From the NCBI RefSeq assembly GCF_017745095.1, contig NZ_JAGHZZ010000012.1, forward strand, positions 55,283 through 119,282: DNA of 64,000 nucleotides. The letters run 5' to 3'. The position numbers and the translations under genes were made by a program. The DNA is from Sporocytophaga sp. GTDB lineage: Bacteria > Bacteroidota > Bacteroidia > Cytophagales > Cytophagaceae. Shown piece after piece: positions 36,708-45,594 of the stretch; position 1 is the first letter of the stretch, and each line of letters starts with the position of its first letter. The notes under the pieces are model-generated. The model saw only the letters and a list, made by a program, of their open reading frames with translations. It was not told the origin of the DNA and ran no database searches.

Positions 36708-36738
36708 TTTGTCATATTGATATATTTAAATATTTAGA
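36708..36738 (+). promoter_or_regulatory. candidate trxA promoter with ATTTAAATAT motif
   Basis: TTTG at 36708-36711 is followed after 19 bp by TATTTAGA (36731-36738), a partial match to TAnnTTTG. The decamer at 36724-36733 overlaps the -7 region and matches the one before the arsR-like gene. Confidence 0.3.
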
Positions 36739-36763
36739 ACATTCAATTTAAACAATTAAACTT

Positions 36764-37099
36764 ATGGAAAACGGAACTAAATACCTCGAATTGACAGATG
36801 GAAATTTCGATACCGAAGTAATACAAACATCTACTCCAGTGCTTGTTGATTTTAGTGCAGAATGGTGTGGACCTTGTAAAATGATGGGGCCGGTTATTGA
36901 AGACTTAGCAAACGAATATGCTGGAAAAGCAAAAATTACTAAAATTGATGTAGATGTGAATCCTCAAACTACATCAAAATACGGAGTTCGTAGTCTTCCT
37001 ACCCTTTTAATTTTTAAAGATGGTAATGTAGTAGATAAAATTATCGGGGCGGTTCCTAAAAGAGTTATTACCGAAAAATTAAGCGCATACCTAAATTAA
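36764..37099 (+). CDS. trxA: thioredoxin
   Basis: A 111-residue classic thioredoxin with active site WCGPCK near residue 34 and the conserved cis-proline segment SLPTLLIFKDG. It reduces disulfides in the cytoplasm using thioredoxin reductase, which is not in this window. It has no signal peptide. It follows the ArsR-type regulator by 66 bp and may be co-regulated with it. A long imperfect stem follows the stop codon. Confidence 0.96.
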   Translation: MENGTKYLELTDGNFDTEVIQTSTPVLVDFSAEWCGPCKMMGPVIEDLANEYAGKAKITKIDVDVNPQTTSKYGVRSLPTLLIFKDGNVVDKIIGAVPKRVITEKLSAYLN

Positions 37100-37104
37100 G
37101 AAAA

Positions 37105-37162
37105 CAGCAACAGTTTTGAGCAAGAGTTTATCCTTTGTTGCTCTTGCTCAAAACTCTTGCTG
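37105..37162 (+). terminator. long stem-loop behind trxA
   Basis: A 22-bp stem with one mismatch (37105-37126 with 37141-37162) and a 14-nt loop is present. It has no strong T tract, so it may be a terminator or a 3'-end stabiliser. Confidence 0.55.
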
Positions 37163-37230
37163 ATTAAACCAACCTCACTCCCCTTATGTTATCCTTTTAG
37201 GGAAATGCTTATAAAGCCAAAGGAAGGATT

Positions 37231-38985
37231 ATGTACAGGGTAAATAAAGAGCTTGCCGAAATCTTTGAGGCAATAGGCAGCATATATGAATTTAAAGGAC
37301 CTAAAGAACGATTCAGGTCAATTGCTTATCACAATGCAGCCAGAATCATCAATGACCTTCCAGAAGATATCAGAGAGCATATAGAAGATGGAAAGTTCAT
37401 TAAAACCTATGGTATTGGTAAAAGCATTGAAGAGAAAATCTTTGAGTTCCTTAAAACTAACCAGGTAAGCTTATTTAATGATCTGCAAAAGGAAGTTCCC
37501 AAAGACTTCCTTACACTTATGAAGGTTCAGGGATTAGGGCCTGAAACATTAAAAAGATTTTATTTTGACCTTAACTTAAGTACCAAAGAGCAGATTATAG
37601 AAGCCCTTCAGGATGGCAGAATCTTACAGCTTAAAGGTTTTCAAAAAAAGAAGGTAAATAATATTTTATCAGCTTTGCTTAAGAAAACTGAGACAGATGA
37701 ACGACTACCATTATGGGATGCACAAGAAATCAGCTCCAGCATTATTAAGATGCTTAATACAATACCGCAGATCCAACTGATTGATATTGCAGGAAGCCTT
37801 CGCAGGCAAAAAGAAACTGTTGGTGACATTGACCTCTTGATCGCTGCCAAAGCCAAAGATCGGAAAGCCATTATCAGGCATTTTGTATCTCTTGATGAAG
37901 TTGAAAACCTTTATGCAGAAGGCGACACCAAAGCCAGTGTATACTTCAAATCCTTTAAAAGACAGGTAGACATTAGAATAGTAACCGAAGATCAATGGGG
38001 TGCTGCACTTCAATATTTCACAGGTTCAAAGGCACATAACATTCACCTTCGAAAACTTGCCATTGAAAAAGGTTTTAAGATAAATGAATATGGTCTTTTT
38101 ACTGTAGATGACAATAAAAAAGTTGCAGGAGAAAATGAAGAAGATATTTATCATGCTCTGGGTCTTGAATGGATGCCTCCTGAAATGCGCGAGGATACTG
38201 GTGAAATTGAACTTGCTTCTGAAGGTTTGATACCTCAGCTCATCACATTGGAGGATATAAAAGGTGATATGCATACGCACTCCAGATGGTCTGATGGACG
38301 CAGCTCCATTGAAGAAATTGCAGACTATATTTCCGCTAATCAAAAATATGACTACATAGTCATTACGGATCATTCCAAATCCCAGATAGTTGCAGGAGGA
38401 ATGCAGGAAGGTCAATTTATTGATCAGTTAAAAGAAATCAAAAAGGTAAACAAGAAGATCGGGAAAGACCTTATAAAGTCAGGAACTGAAGTGGATATAA
38501 TGCCTGATGGTTCTTTGGATTTATCTGATTCCCTATTACAGACGCTTGATTGGGTTGTAGCTTCAATTCATTCCCATTTTAACCAGGACAATACAGAAAG
38601 AATCATTAAAGCTTGTCACAACCCATATGTATGTGCAATAGGCCACCCGACAGGAAGAGTACTTGGAACAAGAGAAGGCTATACTGTTGATATGGAAAGA
38701 ATTCTCGATGTTGCAGCGGAGACGGGAACGGCAATTGAAATAAATGCACATAGCCATCGCATGGACATCAATGATCGTTGGGCTAAAAGAGCTATTGAGA
38801 AAGGCGTAAAGCTTGTAATAGGCACCGATAGTCATAATACAGGAAATTATAGCTTTATGAGATTAGGAGTTGCAATAGCGAGGAGAGCCTGGTGTACGAA
38901 AGACAATATCTTAAATACATTAGACTGGGCAACGATTGAAGCATTTAAGAAGAGGAAACTGGAGAGGATTTATATGCTGCATTAA
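37231..38985 (+). CDS. polX: DNA polymerase X family with PHP domain
   Basis: A 584-residue PolX, thought to act in gap-filling repair. N-terminal 8-kDa/HhH regions (residues 1-150) are followed by the polymerase palm with GSLRR (188-192), GDID (D199 and D201) and a third acidic D247. A C-terminal PHP exonuclease domain begins with DMHTHSRWSDG (H348 and H350) and contains ITDHSK, ASIHSHF, GHPTGR, NAHSHRMD and GTDSHNTG. All catalytic residues are present. Length is normal. It has no operon partners. Confidence 0.94.
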   Translation: MYRVNKELAEIFEAIGSIYEFKGPKERFRSIAYHNAARIINDLPEDIREHIEDGKFIKTYGIGKSIEEKIFEFLKTNQVSLFNDLQKEVPKDFLTLMKVQGLGPETLKRFYFDLNLSTKEQIIEALQDGRILQLKGFQKKKVNNILSALLKKTETDERLPLWDAQEISSSIIKMLNTIPQIQLIDIAGSLRRQKETVGDIDLLIAAKAKDRKAIIRHFVSLDEVENLYAEGDTKASVYFKSFKRQVDIRIVTEDQWGAALQYFTGSKAHNIHLRKLAIEKGFKINEYGLFTVDDNKKVAGENEEDIYHALGLEWMPPEMREDTGEIELASEGLIPQLITLEDIKGDMHTHSRWSDGRSSIEEIADYISANQKYDYIVITDHSKSQIVAGGMQEGQFIDQLKEIKKVNKKIGKDLIKSGTEVDIMPDGSLDLSDSLLQTLDWVVASIHSHFNQDNTERIIKACHNPYVCAIGHPTGRVLGTREGYTVDMERILDVAAETGTAIEINAHSHRMDINDRWAKRAIEKGVKLVIGTDSHNTGNYSFMRLGVAIARRAWCTKDNILNTLDWATIEAFKKRKLERIYMLH

Positions 38986-39085
38986 AAATTATAAATCTAT
39001 TTAGGACGACATAATTGGCTGGCACGCGGCTTTCAAAACTCTAACTTATGAATACTCTCCTCCAAAGCCTCATAGGACAGAGAAG

Positions 39086-39403
39086 TTATCTGTCAGGATT
39101 ATTTCTGGTTAGAAGTAAAAACGTCTGGATTATTAAAAGAACAAATAAAACACGTAAGTTATTACTCGATTTTACTGAAGAGTTTTTATGGATAGTATGT
39201 ATAGCGTCAAGATGCTCTTTAGCTCTTTTCTTTGCTGTATCAATATTTTGCATTGCATCGATCTCTGCTTTTTGAAAAGAGATCAAATGATTATTTTTTA
39301 TTTCTGCAAAGTCAACTTCTAAAAAGGTAGCACCCAATAGATAAAATAGAAGTCCTATTGAAATTATTTTTGCTACTATCCTAATCCTCCTGATTACTTG
39401 CAT
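39086..39403 (-). CDS. small membrane protein, unknown
   Basis: A 105-residue protein with a membrane helix near each end (residues 9-28 and 85-100). An amphipathic helical middle (QKAEIDAMQNIDTAKKRAKEH) may coil. The N-terminus is strongly basic. I recognise no family. A plus-strand frame overlaps it, but this strand has the better hydrophobic pattern. Confidence 0.5.
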   Translation of the reverse strand: MQVIRRIRIVAKIISIGLLFYLLGATFLEVDFAEIKNNHLISFQKAEIDAMQNIDTAKKRAKEHLDAIHTIHKNSSVKSSNNLRVLFVLLIIQTFLLLTRNNPDR

Positions 39404-39455
39404 TTCTTTATATTGATGGGTAACGATCGAAACACTTTGTAAATTTTCATTTTAA

Positions 39456-39854
39456 CTATTCTATAAACCAATCAGTCAACCTACAATAGAATAGCCAATG
39501 CACAAAAAAAACTAAACCCATAAAGAATATAACAATGACTAGAAGATCTTCCTTCTCTGGTTTGTTTCTAAACAATCTAAAAACTAGAAAAACAAAAAAA
39601 ATACTACTTAACAAGCTATAAAGCAATAAAAGATAAATTATTCCAATATGCCCATCCATTGAAATTTCTTTGGGATCAATAGGGTTCTCATCAGGCCATG
39701 CCTTATACTTTAACCTAAATCTTATTACTAATCCATAAAACGTCAATAAGAATGACCAAGGAATTAAAGATATCCAGAATGATACTTTTTTAAAAAGTAT
39801 TATTTCCTTTCTTGGCCTATTGATATGATTAAATTCAAGGCTTATAAATTTCAT
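39456..39854 (-). CDS. small polytopic membrane protein
   Basis: A 132-residue protein with three likely membrane segments (about residues 27-46, 72-92 and 103-122) and a short acidic loop between the first two. No domain is recognised. It lies 28 bp after the AraC-type gene on the same strand and 52 bp before the other small membrane protein, so the three may form a weak operon. Confidence 0.55.
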   Translation of the reverse strand: MKFISLEFNHINRPRKEIILFKKVSFWISLIPWSFLLTFYGLVIRFRLKYKAWPDENPIDPKEISMDGHIGIIYLLLLYSLLSSIFFVFLVFRLFRNKPEKEDLLVIVIFFMGLVFFVHWLFYCRLTDWFIE

Positions 39855-39882
39855 TTCTCTTTAATTGCTCGAAATGATTACT

Positions 39883-40866
39883 TTAATACGTCACCATTTG
39901 CTTATTATACTTATTCCTGTAATCTATAGGAGTCATACCAGTAATCTTCCTAAAAACATCTCTGAAAGCTTTAGAATCGGTATATCCTACATCAAACATG
40001 ATTTCACTGATATTCTTCCTTGTTGATTCCAGATTCTTTTTGGCAGCTTCTATCTTCACCCTTTGAATATATTCTGTAATTGTATTGCTGGTGGCCTTCT
40101 TAAACCTTCGCTCAAAGCTTCTCCTTCCTACTGCAAACAGATCCGACAACTGATCTACAGAGATCTTCTCCTGAAAATTGGATTCTATAAACTCCTGTGC
40201 CTTTTTTACCGGTTCATCTTCATGTTCTTTCTGTCCTCTGAACATGACAAATGAAGACTGACTATAACGGTCTATTTCTATTTCAAAATACTTGGCAGCA
40301 AGTATAGAAAGTTCTCTGTCTGTATATTTTTCAAGTAAGTATATAAGTAAATTCCAGAATGAGTTGGCTCCTCCACTACAATAAATACCCTTTTCATCAG
40401 TAATAATTTTTTCTGATACTAATATAGCTTCAGGAAACATCTGCCTGAAAGAATGCTCTGCAAGCCAATGTGTGGCGCACTTCCTACCATCCAGTAGTCC
40501 TGTAGAGGCCAGCAGAAAAGTTCCGACACATAAACTTGCCACTTCTCCCCCATTATTATATTGCTTATTGATCCAAGGGAAAAAATCCTTATTGATATCA
40601 ATTACTTGTGTCCAATCGCCATTAACAGCAGGAATGATAATCAAATCGGTTTTAAAGGAATCTTCAATAGTCAGATCAGGATGAACTCTGAAAAAAGAAT
40701 CATAAACCTGAGCTTCTTTGTCAATCCCAACTAACTGTACTTTAAACAATGGTTGTTTTCCTTTATTGATAAGAAATTCATTTGCCATTGTGAATGCCTT
40801 AAATGCGCCTTCAATGCAGCCTAGGGAAGCTGCTCCTCTCGGAACAAGAATTGATATGTGCTTCAT
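39883..40866 (-). CDS. GlxA-type AraC-family regulator
   Basis: A 327-residue regulator with an N-terminal DJ-1/PfpI amidotransferase-like domain (nucleophile region GGEVASLCVGTFLLASTGLLDG, Cys near residue 113). An AraC-type double HTH is at the C-terminus (RRSFERRFKKATSNTITEYIQ, ISEIMFDVGYTDSKAFRDVFRKITGMTPIDYR). Such proteins respond to small metabolites. No target gene is obvious nearby. Confidence 0.92.
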   Translation of the reverse strand: MKHISILVPRGAASLGCIEGAFKAFTMANEFLINKGKQPLFKVQLVGIDKEAQVYDSFFRVHPDLTIEDSFKTDLIIIPAVNGDWTQVIDINKDFFPWINKQYNNGGEVASLCVGTFLLASTGLLDGRKCATHWLAEHSFRQMFPEAILVSEKIITDEKGIYCSGGANSFWNLLIYLLEKYTDRELSILAAKYFEIEIDRYSQSSFVMFRGQKEHEDEPVKKAQEFIESNFQEKISVDQLSDLFAVGRRSFERRFKKATSNTITEYIQRVKIEAAKKNLESTRKNISEIMFDVGYTDSKAFRDVFRKITGMTPIDYRNKYNKQMVTY

Positions 40867-41023
40867 TAGAAAATATACCTGGAAACCTCTTGAAACAATT
40901 ATTTCCTAATTTTAATTCTGAGAAAATACGAAATCAGGAAAGGACTAGATGTCTTATTTAGTAAACATATGAAAAAAAAGTGTCGTAAACAACCCGAAAA
41001 TAGCTACTTTTTACCCAATTATG

Positions 41024-41917
41024 CTATTCAAGTTTAAAATTGACAGGCAGATTAAATACCACGTCTACTTTCTCTCCATTGTGACTGCCGGCTTCCCAAT
41101 CTGGCATTTCATGGATCAGACGTAATACTTCACCGTCAAAATTCCGCGAACCTTCTACTGATTTAAGAATTCTCGGATCTTTGATTTTACCATTTTTATC
41201 AACTACAAAAGTCGCATAAACAATACCCTCTATTTTATTTTGTCTCTCCCACTTTGGATACTTAAGATTTTGTTGAATATATGCTATCATCAGTTCAAAC
41301 CCACCTTTAAACTCCGGCATTTGCTCGACATGTGTGTATGGGCCTTCATTTGGAGTAATTGTATCCGGAGGAAGCGCTACAATTCCCGTAATCTCAATTG
41401 GTACCTCAATCACCTCGTCCCTTTCAATACATTTCGGAGTTGTTTTTAATATTTGTTGCGAAACTTCCTTTTTTATTGCACCATTATCAGGATCTGAATT
41501 AACCTTCTTTAATTCTGAAGAATCACTAAGCACTTTAGATGTTTGTGCTATTGAAGAGCTCTCAGCAATGATCTCTCTTTTATTCTCAACTTTAAAATTA
41601 TTTTCACAACCAGATAAGACTAATGCCCCAAATGTTAAAAGGTAAAAGGCAAGATTAGAATTCTGATGCTGATTAGAAAGCGCCTTAATTGTGACTACAA
41701 AATCCTCATAAGAAAAATCAAGCTGAGAAGAATAAAATCTACCACAAACCTGTTTATTGTAATTTAAAATAAGATACTCGAGTATTTCTTGTCTGGACTT
41801 TCCTCTAAAGTCTGTAACATCCTTTTTACAACTAATGCAATATCTGGACCGGACACCGATCTTCATCTTCTCCCAGTCTTCATGACAAGGATTGGGGATA
41901 CCTATCTTAGGCTTCAT
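41024..41917 (-). CDS. TonB C-terminal protein with N-terminal zinc-ribbon-like domain
   Basis: I choose the Met at 41917 (MKPKIGIPNPCHEDWEKMK), giving 297 residues; the frame is open 24 codons further upstream but lacks conservation. Residues 10-50 carry the Cys pattern CHEDW ... YCISCKKDVTDF that recurs in Bacteroidetes before a membrane segment (here residues about 88-105). A linker follows, then a TonB_C domain (MPEFKGGFELMIAYIQQNLKYP, GIVYATFVVDKNGKI). It likely transmits force or signals across the envelope rather than acting as the main TonB. No ExbBD genes are nearby. Confidence 0.82.
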   Translation of the reverse strand: MKPKIGIPNPCHEDWEKMKIGVRSRYCISCKKDVTDFRGKSRQEILEYLILNYNKQVCGRFYSSQLDFSYEDFVVTIKALSNQHQNSNLAFYLLTFGALVLSGCENNFKVENKREIIAESSSIAQTSKVLSDSSELKKVNSDPDNGAIKKEVSQQILKTTPKCIERDEVIEVPIEITGIVALPPDTITPNEGPYTHVEQMPEFKGGFELMIAYIQQNLKYPKWERQNKIEGIVYATFVVDKNGKIKDPRILKSVEGSRNFDGEVLRLIHEMPDWEAGSHNGEKVDVVFNLPVNFKLE

Positions 41918-42077
41918 AAAAAATGGCTTTAAAGCTAAACGATAAAAGTCTTTACTTATTGATTTATTAAAAATACCAAGGATGATCAAAAAAAGAAAGG
42001 TCTCATAAATTAATTATGAAACCTTTATGGAACAGTACCTATACCAACCTTCAGTAGATAAGCGATTAGGCTCTTTA

Positions 42078-42509
42078 TTAAACTGATTCAGTATATTTCT
42101 TAAAATTATTCAGAATCGCCTGCCAGCCTTGCTTCTGCATTTCTACAGGATTTTGAGATTCAGCATCAAATGTTTCCACTACCTTAGTCTCATTTCCCTG
42201 TGCAGAGAACACTACTTTTGTCTTTCTACCATCTCCCATGGTGTATTCTATCACTTTGTTGGTTTCAACGTTGGTATATTCTCCACCAAAGTCAAAGCTA
42301 AAACTGCCATCTTTTGCTGCCATTCTGGTCTTAAACTTTCCACCTTTTCGCAAATCATTTTCAGCATAAGGTGCATGCCAATCGTCAGATGCCTGACACC
42401 ATTTGGTGATATCCTCAGGTGAATTCCAGGTTTTCCAAACTTTCTCTACAGGTGCTTTTACCAAAGCCTCTACGGTTACAGATATCGGGGTTGTTGTTTC
42501 TTTGCTCAT
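42078..42509 (-). CDS. SRPBCC/AHSA1-domain protein
   Basis: A 143-residue START-like hydrophobic-pocket protein. The motifs VKAPVEKVWKTWNSPEDITKWCQAS, FDFGGEYTNV and the terminal GWQAILNNFKKYTES are typical of the AHSA1 (Hsp90-activator-homology-like) branch. The ligand is unknown. A candidate -7 box (TAATTTTG, rev. strand, 42539-42546) lies about 30 bp upstream. Confidence 0.88.
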   Translation of the reverse strand: MSKETTTPISVTVEALVKAPVEKVWKTWNSPEDITKWCQASDDWHAPYAENDLRKGGKFKTRMAAKDGSFSFDFGGEYTNVETNKVIEYTMGDGRKTKVVFSAQGNETKVVETFDAESQNPVEMQKQGWQAILNNFKKYTESV

Positions 42510-42538
42510 AGTCTTTTGGTTAGATTAATATATTGACA

Positions 42539-42546
42539 CAAAATTA
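42539..42546 (-). promoter_or_regulatory. candidate -7 box of the SRPBCC gene
   Basis: CAAAATTA on the plus strand reads TAATTTTG on the minus strand and fits TAnnTTTG. No clear -33 TTTG is seen. Confidence 0.3.
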
Positions 42547-42619
42547 CTTTAAAACCTTAAATTCGAATATATTGTAAACGACAATCGTAAGGGGTAATTC
42601 CGACAATCTTTATTTAAAG

Positions 42620-42739
42620 ATGGTTAAACTAATACAGAAGTCCGATTATAATCAATACAACATTAACAACATTTGGACGAAAAACATTGACCTGGTAGAT
42701 TTTCTTTATGAAATGAAAAAGCAATTTATTTCTAACTAA
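42620..42739 (+). CDS. possible 39-residue small protein
   Basis: An open frame of 39 codons starts MVKLIQKSDYNQYNIN and ends KKQFISN, in the gap between two minus-strand genes. It has no hydrophobic segment and no recognised family. There is no promoter or terminator support, so it may be chance. Confidence 0.2.
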   Translation: MVKLIQKSDYNQYNINNIWTKNIDLVDFLYEMKKQFISN

Positions 42740-42772
42740 ATTCTTCCTTTTCATTTTTTTACATTTTTTAAG

Positions 42773-43651
42773 CTATTGATTGATAGGTTGACTTCTAAGT
42801 ATATCTCTGTGTATTTGTCCGGGAAGTACTCTGTATACAGGGACTTTTATAGAATATTCTTTACACAGCTTTTTTATTTCTTCATCAATCTGTTCATTTG
42901 AATACCTTGAAGAGAAATGGCCAAGAATCAATGTTTCAATATTGATTTCAGAAACCATCTTTATAACCTCATCCAAGTTGCTATGTTTGTTTCCATGCTT
43001 GTTTATTCTTTCTTCATCTTTTCCTCCAAGGAAAGTAGCTTCATGAATAAGGATTTTTGACTTGTCCCACTTTGCATAGTCATCAACCGGCGTATCTCCT
43101 GAATAGGTAAGAATATTTGTCCGGACTACCTCACTTAGCGCTTCTCTGCCAGATTCTGATATAAGCTGTTTGATCCTATCTTGAGAAAGTGAAGCATATT
43201 CAGTCTTTAATTTTGTTTTAGTCTGATAGACTTTATAACTGAAGCTCTTGTGTATTCCTTTATCCGCTTTTACATGCTCATTTCTGATAGCTTTAACAAT
43301 CAGATAATCCGCTATCTGAATTTCTTCATCTTCAATAACCGCTTTCCAGACTGTGCCTTTTACATGCGGATCAAATTTCTTAGTAAACTCCTCTATGGCG
43401 GGGAAAGAGCCACAATGAGCCGGATAATGAAGTATAGGATATCCTTCCCGCGCATTTAATTGATTGAACTGCAGAAGCCCTCCCAGATGATCTCTGTCTG
43501 CATGCGATATAAAAACGTGATCTGCTTTTCTTGCTTTCTGTAACAATGCTGATGCCACTCCATCCCCAGCATCAAACAATATCCCAAGCTCTTCTACAAA
43601 ATACCACGTGGAGAATAATGCTGTAGAATAGCCACTAATATTAAACTTCAT
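42773..43651 (-). CDS. MBL-fold hydrolase, RNase Z-like
   Basis: A 292-residue metallo-beta-lactamase fold protein. The metal motif is HADRDHLGG (HxDxDH, near residue 51) rather than the RNase Z HxHxDH. GDT (YSGDTP), HEATF and the closing LILGHFSSRY are RNase Z-like. It may process tRNA 3' ends or another RNA, but the altered HxDxDH makes this uncertain, and it could be a different phosphodiesterase. Confidence 0.75.
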   Translation of the reverse strand: MKFNISGYSTALFSTWYFVEELGILFDAGDGVASALLQKARKADHVFISHADRDHLGGLLQFNQLNAREGYPILHYPAHCGSFPAIEEFTKKFDPHVKGTVWKAVIEDEEIQIADYLIVKAIRNEHVKADKGIHKSFSYKVYQTKTKLKTEYASLSQDRIKQLISESGREALSEVVRTNILTYSGDTPVDDYAKWDKSKILIHEATFLGGKDEERINKHGNKHSNLDEVIKMVSEINIETLILGHFSSRYSNEQIDEEIKKLCKEYSIKVPVYRVLPGQIHRDILRSQPINQ

Positions 43652-43734
43652 AAAGCAATCTTTTACTTTCTGTTTTTAGTTGTAAGTATATTATCTATAT
43701 GAAGCATTTATCAATTGTATCTTAAATGCCGTGA

Positions 43735-44466
43735 TCATTCTGTTTCATAATCCAGCTTCACTGTAATGGTAGCTGTCTTTCTTTTGGAAGAAGTATTAAA
43801 AGAACCTCCCCATGAAAAATCTTCTGATGAATTCTGAGCTACAATCTGAAATACTCCTAGGTCAGCATTTTTAAGATGTCCAATACTGCTCCCTGCATTC
43901 TCTGCTATTTTCATAGCGCGAATATTTGCATCCTTCGTTGCCTCTGCTATCATCTCTATTTTAAGTTCAGAAAGCTTTGTGTAATAATACTGTGGATTTT
44001 TGGAATAGAACTCCACACCTGAATTTATAAGCTCACTCACTTCCCTTGAAATCCCTTCAACCTTATCCACCTCCGCAGACTCTATTTGCACGTCCTGCTT
44101 TAGCCTGTATCCTATAAATATTGTTTTAGTCTTATTACCATCATCATCATAGACTTCATCGATTTCCTTATCTATGTTAACCGCAGAGAATATAATATTA
44201 GATTCTTTTATTCCTTTTGAGATCAAATAGTTTTTAATACTCTCTCTGTCCTTATCTAGCGCAGCATAAGCCTCTTTAAGGTTTGGATTAATTTTTGAAA
44301 ATGAACCACTCCATACTATCAGATCAGACACAAAGTCTTTCTTTCCAAGGCCTGTAACGCTGATAATTTCACTACTTCTATTTCTGTTCTTAAAAGCATT
44401 CGCAAAAATCAGAGCAGTAAAAATGATCGAAACACCTATAATCAGTGAGTTTAAATGTGATTTCAT
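43735..44466 (-). CDS. SIMPL (DUF541) domain protein
   Basis: A 243-residue exported protein with an N-terminal membrane helix (residues 6-26). A SIMPL/DUF541 body follows: ISVTGLGKKDFVSDLIVWSG, the KGIKESNIIFSAVNID and KISEN-type AMKIAENAGSSIGHLK motifs and a TASVKLDY-like end (ITVKLDYETE). Family members are linked to oxidative stress or outer-membrane functions, but no firm role is known. Confidence 0.83.
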   Translation of the reverse strand: MKSHLNSLIIGVSIIFTALIFANAFKNRNRSSEIISVTGLGKKDFVSDLIVWSGSFSKINPNLKEAYAALDKDRESIKNYLISKGIKESNIIFSAVNIDKEIDEVYDDDGNKTKTIFIGYRLKQDVQIESAEVDKVEGISREVSELINSGVEFYSKNPQYYYTKLSELKIEMIAEATKDANIRAMKIAENAGSSIGHLKNADLGVFQIVAQNSSEDFSWGGSFNTSSKRKTATITVKLDYETE

Positions 44467-44556
44467 ATTATCAAAAATTATTGCGGATGATAAATAAATG
44501 AAAATTAGCCTTCAGATCTTCTTTTAAAAATAAAATAAATAAAGGACAATCCTTGA

Positions 44557-45408
44557 TTATCCTTCCAAATATTTCCAGTCTCTTATTGGTTCAAAGTCTT
44601 TGTAGCACTCTGCCACAGATGGATGTGAAAGCACTGACTCTACTGAAACCTCAGGGATTGCCTCATCAGCAATTCCATTTTTCACAAATATAAAATTGAA
44701 TCCTAATTCATTTGCCCCTACCAGTCGGTATCCCTTTCTTTTTGCTAGTTTGGTCATAGCCACCGGTGAAGCTCCATGATATACCGGATGTTTTCCCGGA
44801 TATGAATAATCAGGATCATAAGGAACAACAATGTTATTTAAACCAAATTCAACATGTGTTTCAATGATCACAACTTTTGGAGATACGACAGAAATTGCAT
44901 CCCAGATCCAATAATCGTTTCCATCAACATCTATAGACAGCAAACCTATTTCCCCTTTAAACCCTGCATCTTCTATAAGTTTGTTTACATTTTCTCTGTT
45001 TACTTTTGAACAAACAAACTTTGGCTTATAAAACCAGGGATGAGGATATTTATCATAGAACTTTCTACCACGCTTGATACTCTTGGGATTTCCGTCTATA
45101 AATAATCCATGCCAGCCAAAATTGAAATATAGATTAGCTGAGTTACTATTGACTCCATCATCAGATCCTATTTCAACGAATACTTTATTATCCATTCCTA
45201 TCGCAGCAAATAAGAACAACAACTTTCCATCCTCTTCAAATTGGGAAAAAACTCTGAAGCCCGTATCAGCGATTTTCACATTTTCCTTATTGGAAATACG
45301 ATCTTGATAGTAATGAAATAATTGCCTTTGGGAAATTTGCACAGATGGATTAAATCTGCTTCTTATTTTAGTTATTAAGAACTTGTCCTTTAAAAAATTC
45401 TTGATCAT
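44557..45408 (-). CDS. FkbM-like SAM methyltransferase
   Basis: A 283-residue protein with a Rossmann-like methyltransferase core. VFVEIGSDDGVNSNSANLY is motif I, GWHGLFIDGNP motif II, and LSIDVDGNDYWIWDAI and VVIIETHVEFG later strands, as in FkbM-type enzymes. The GSDDG loop varies from the usual GxNxG. The acceptor is unknown; O-methylation of glycans or lipids is typical of the group. Confidence 0.75.
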   Translation of the reverse strand: MIKNFLKDKFLITKIRSRFNPSVQISQRQLFHYYQDRISNKENVKIADTGFRVFSQFEEDGKLLFLFAAIGMDNKVFVEIGSDDGVNSNSANLYFNFGWHGLFIDGNPKSIKRGRKFYDKYPHPWFYKPKFVCSKVNRENVNKLIEDAGFKGEIGLLSIDVDGNDYWIWDAISVVSPKVVIIETHVEFGLNNIVVPYDPDYSYPGKHPVYHGASPVAMTKLAKRKGYRLVGANELGFNFIFVKNGIADEAIPEVSVESVLSHPSVAECYKDFEPIRDWKYLEG

Positions 45409-45594
45409 TGTTTATGCTGAAATAGAGTCTTTAAGCTGCGGAAATAACATCTCATATCCGTGCTAAGTAAGCAATATATGTATTTTTCCGAAATTCTGGT
45501 AAAAAGCTTAATGTTCCAGAACTATGACAATAAGGACAAATGGCTAATTATCAACCCTAAAACTTTATTGCAGATATTCTATTTTTCTAAAAAA

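Noticed and set aside
39048-39275. 75-codon plus-strand frame
   Set aside because: It is opposite to the two-helix membrane protein at 39086-39403, which has the better protein pattern.
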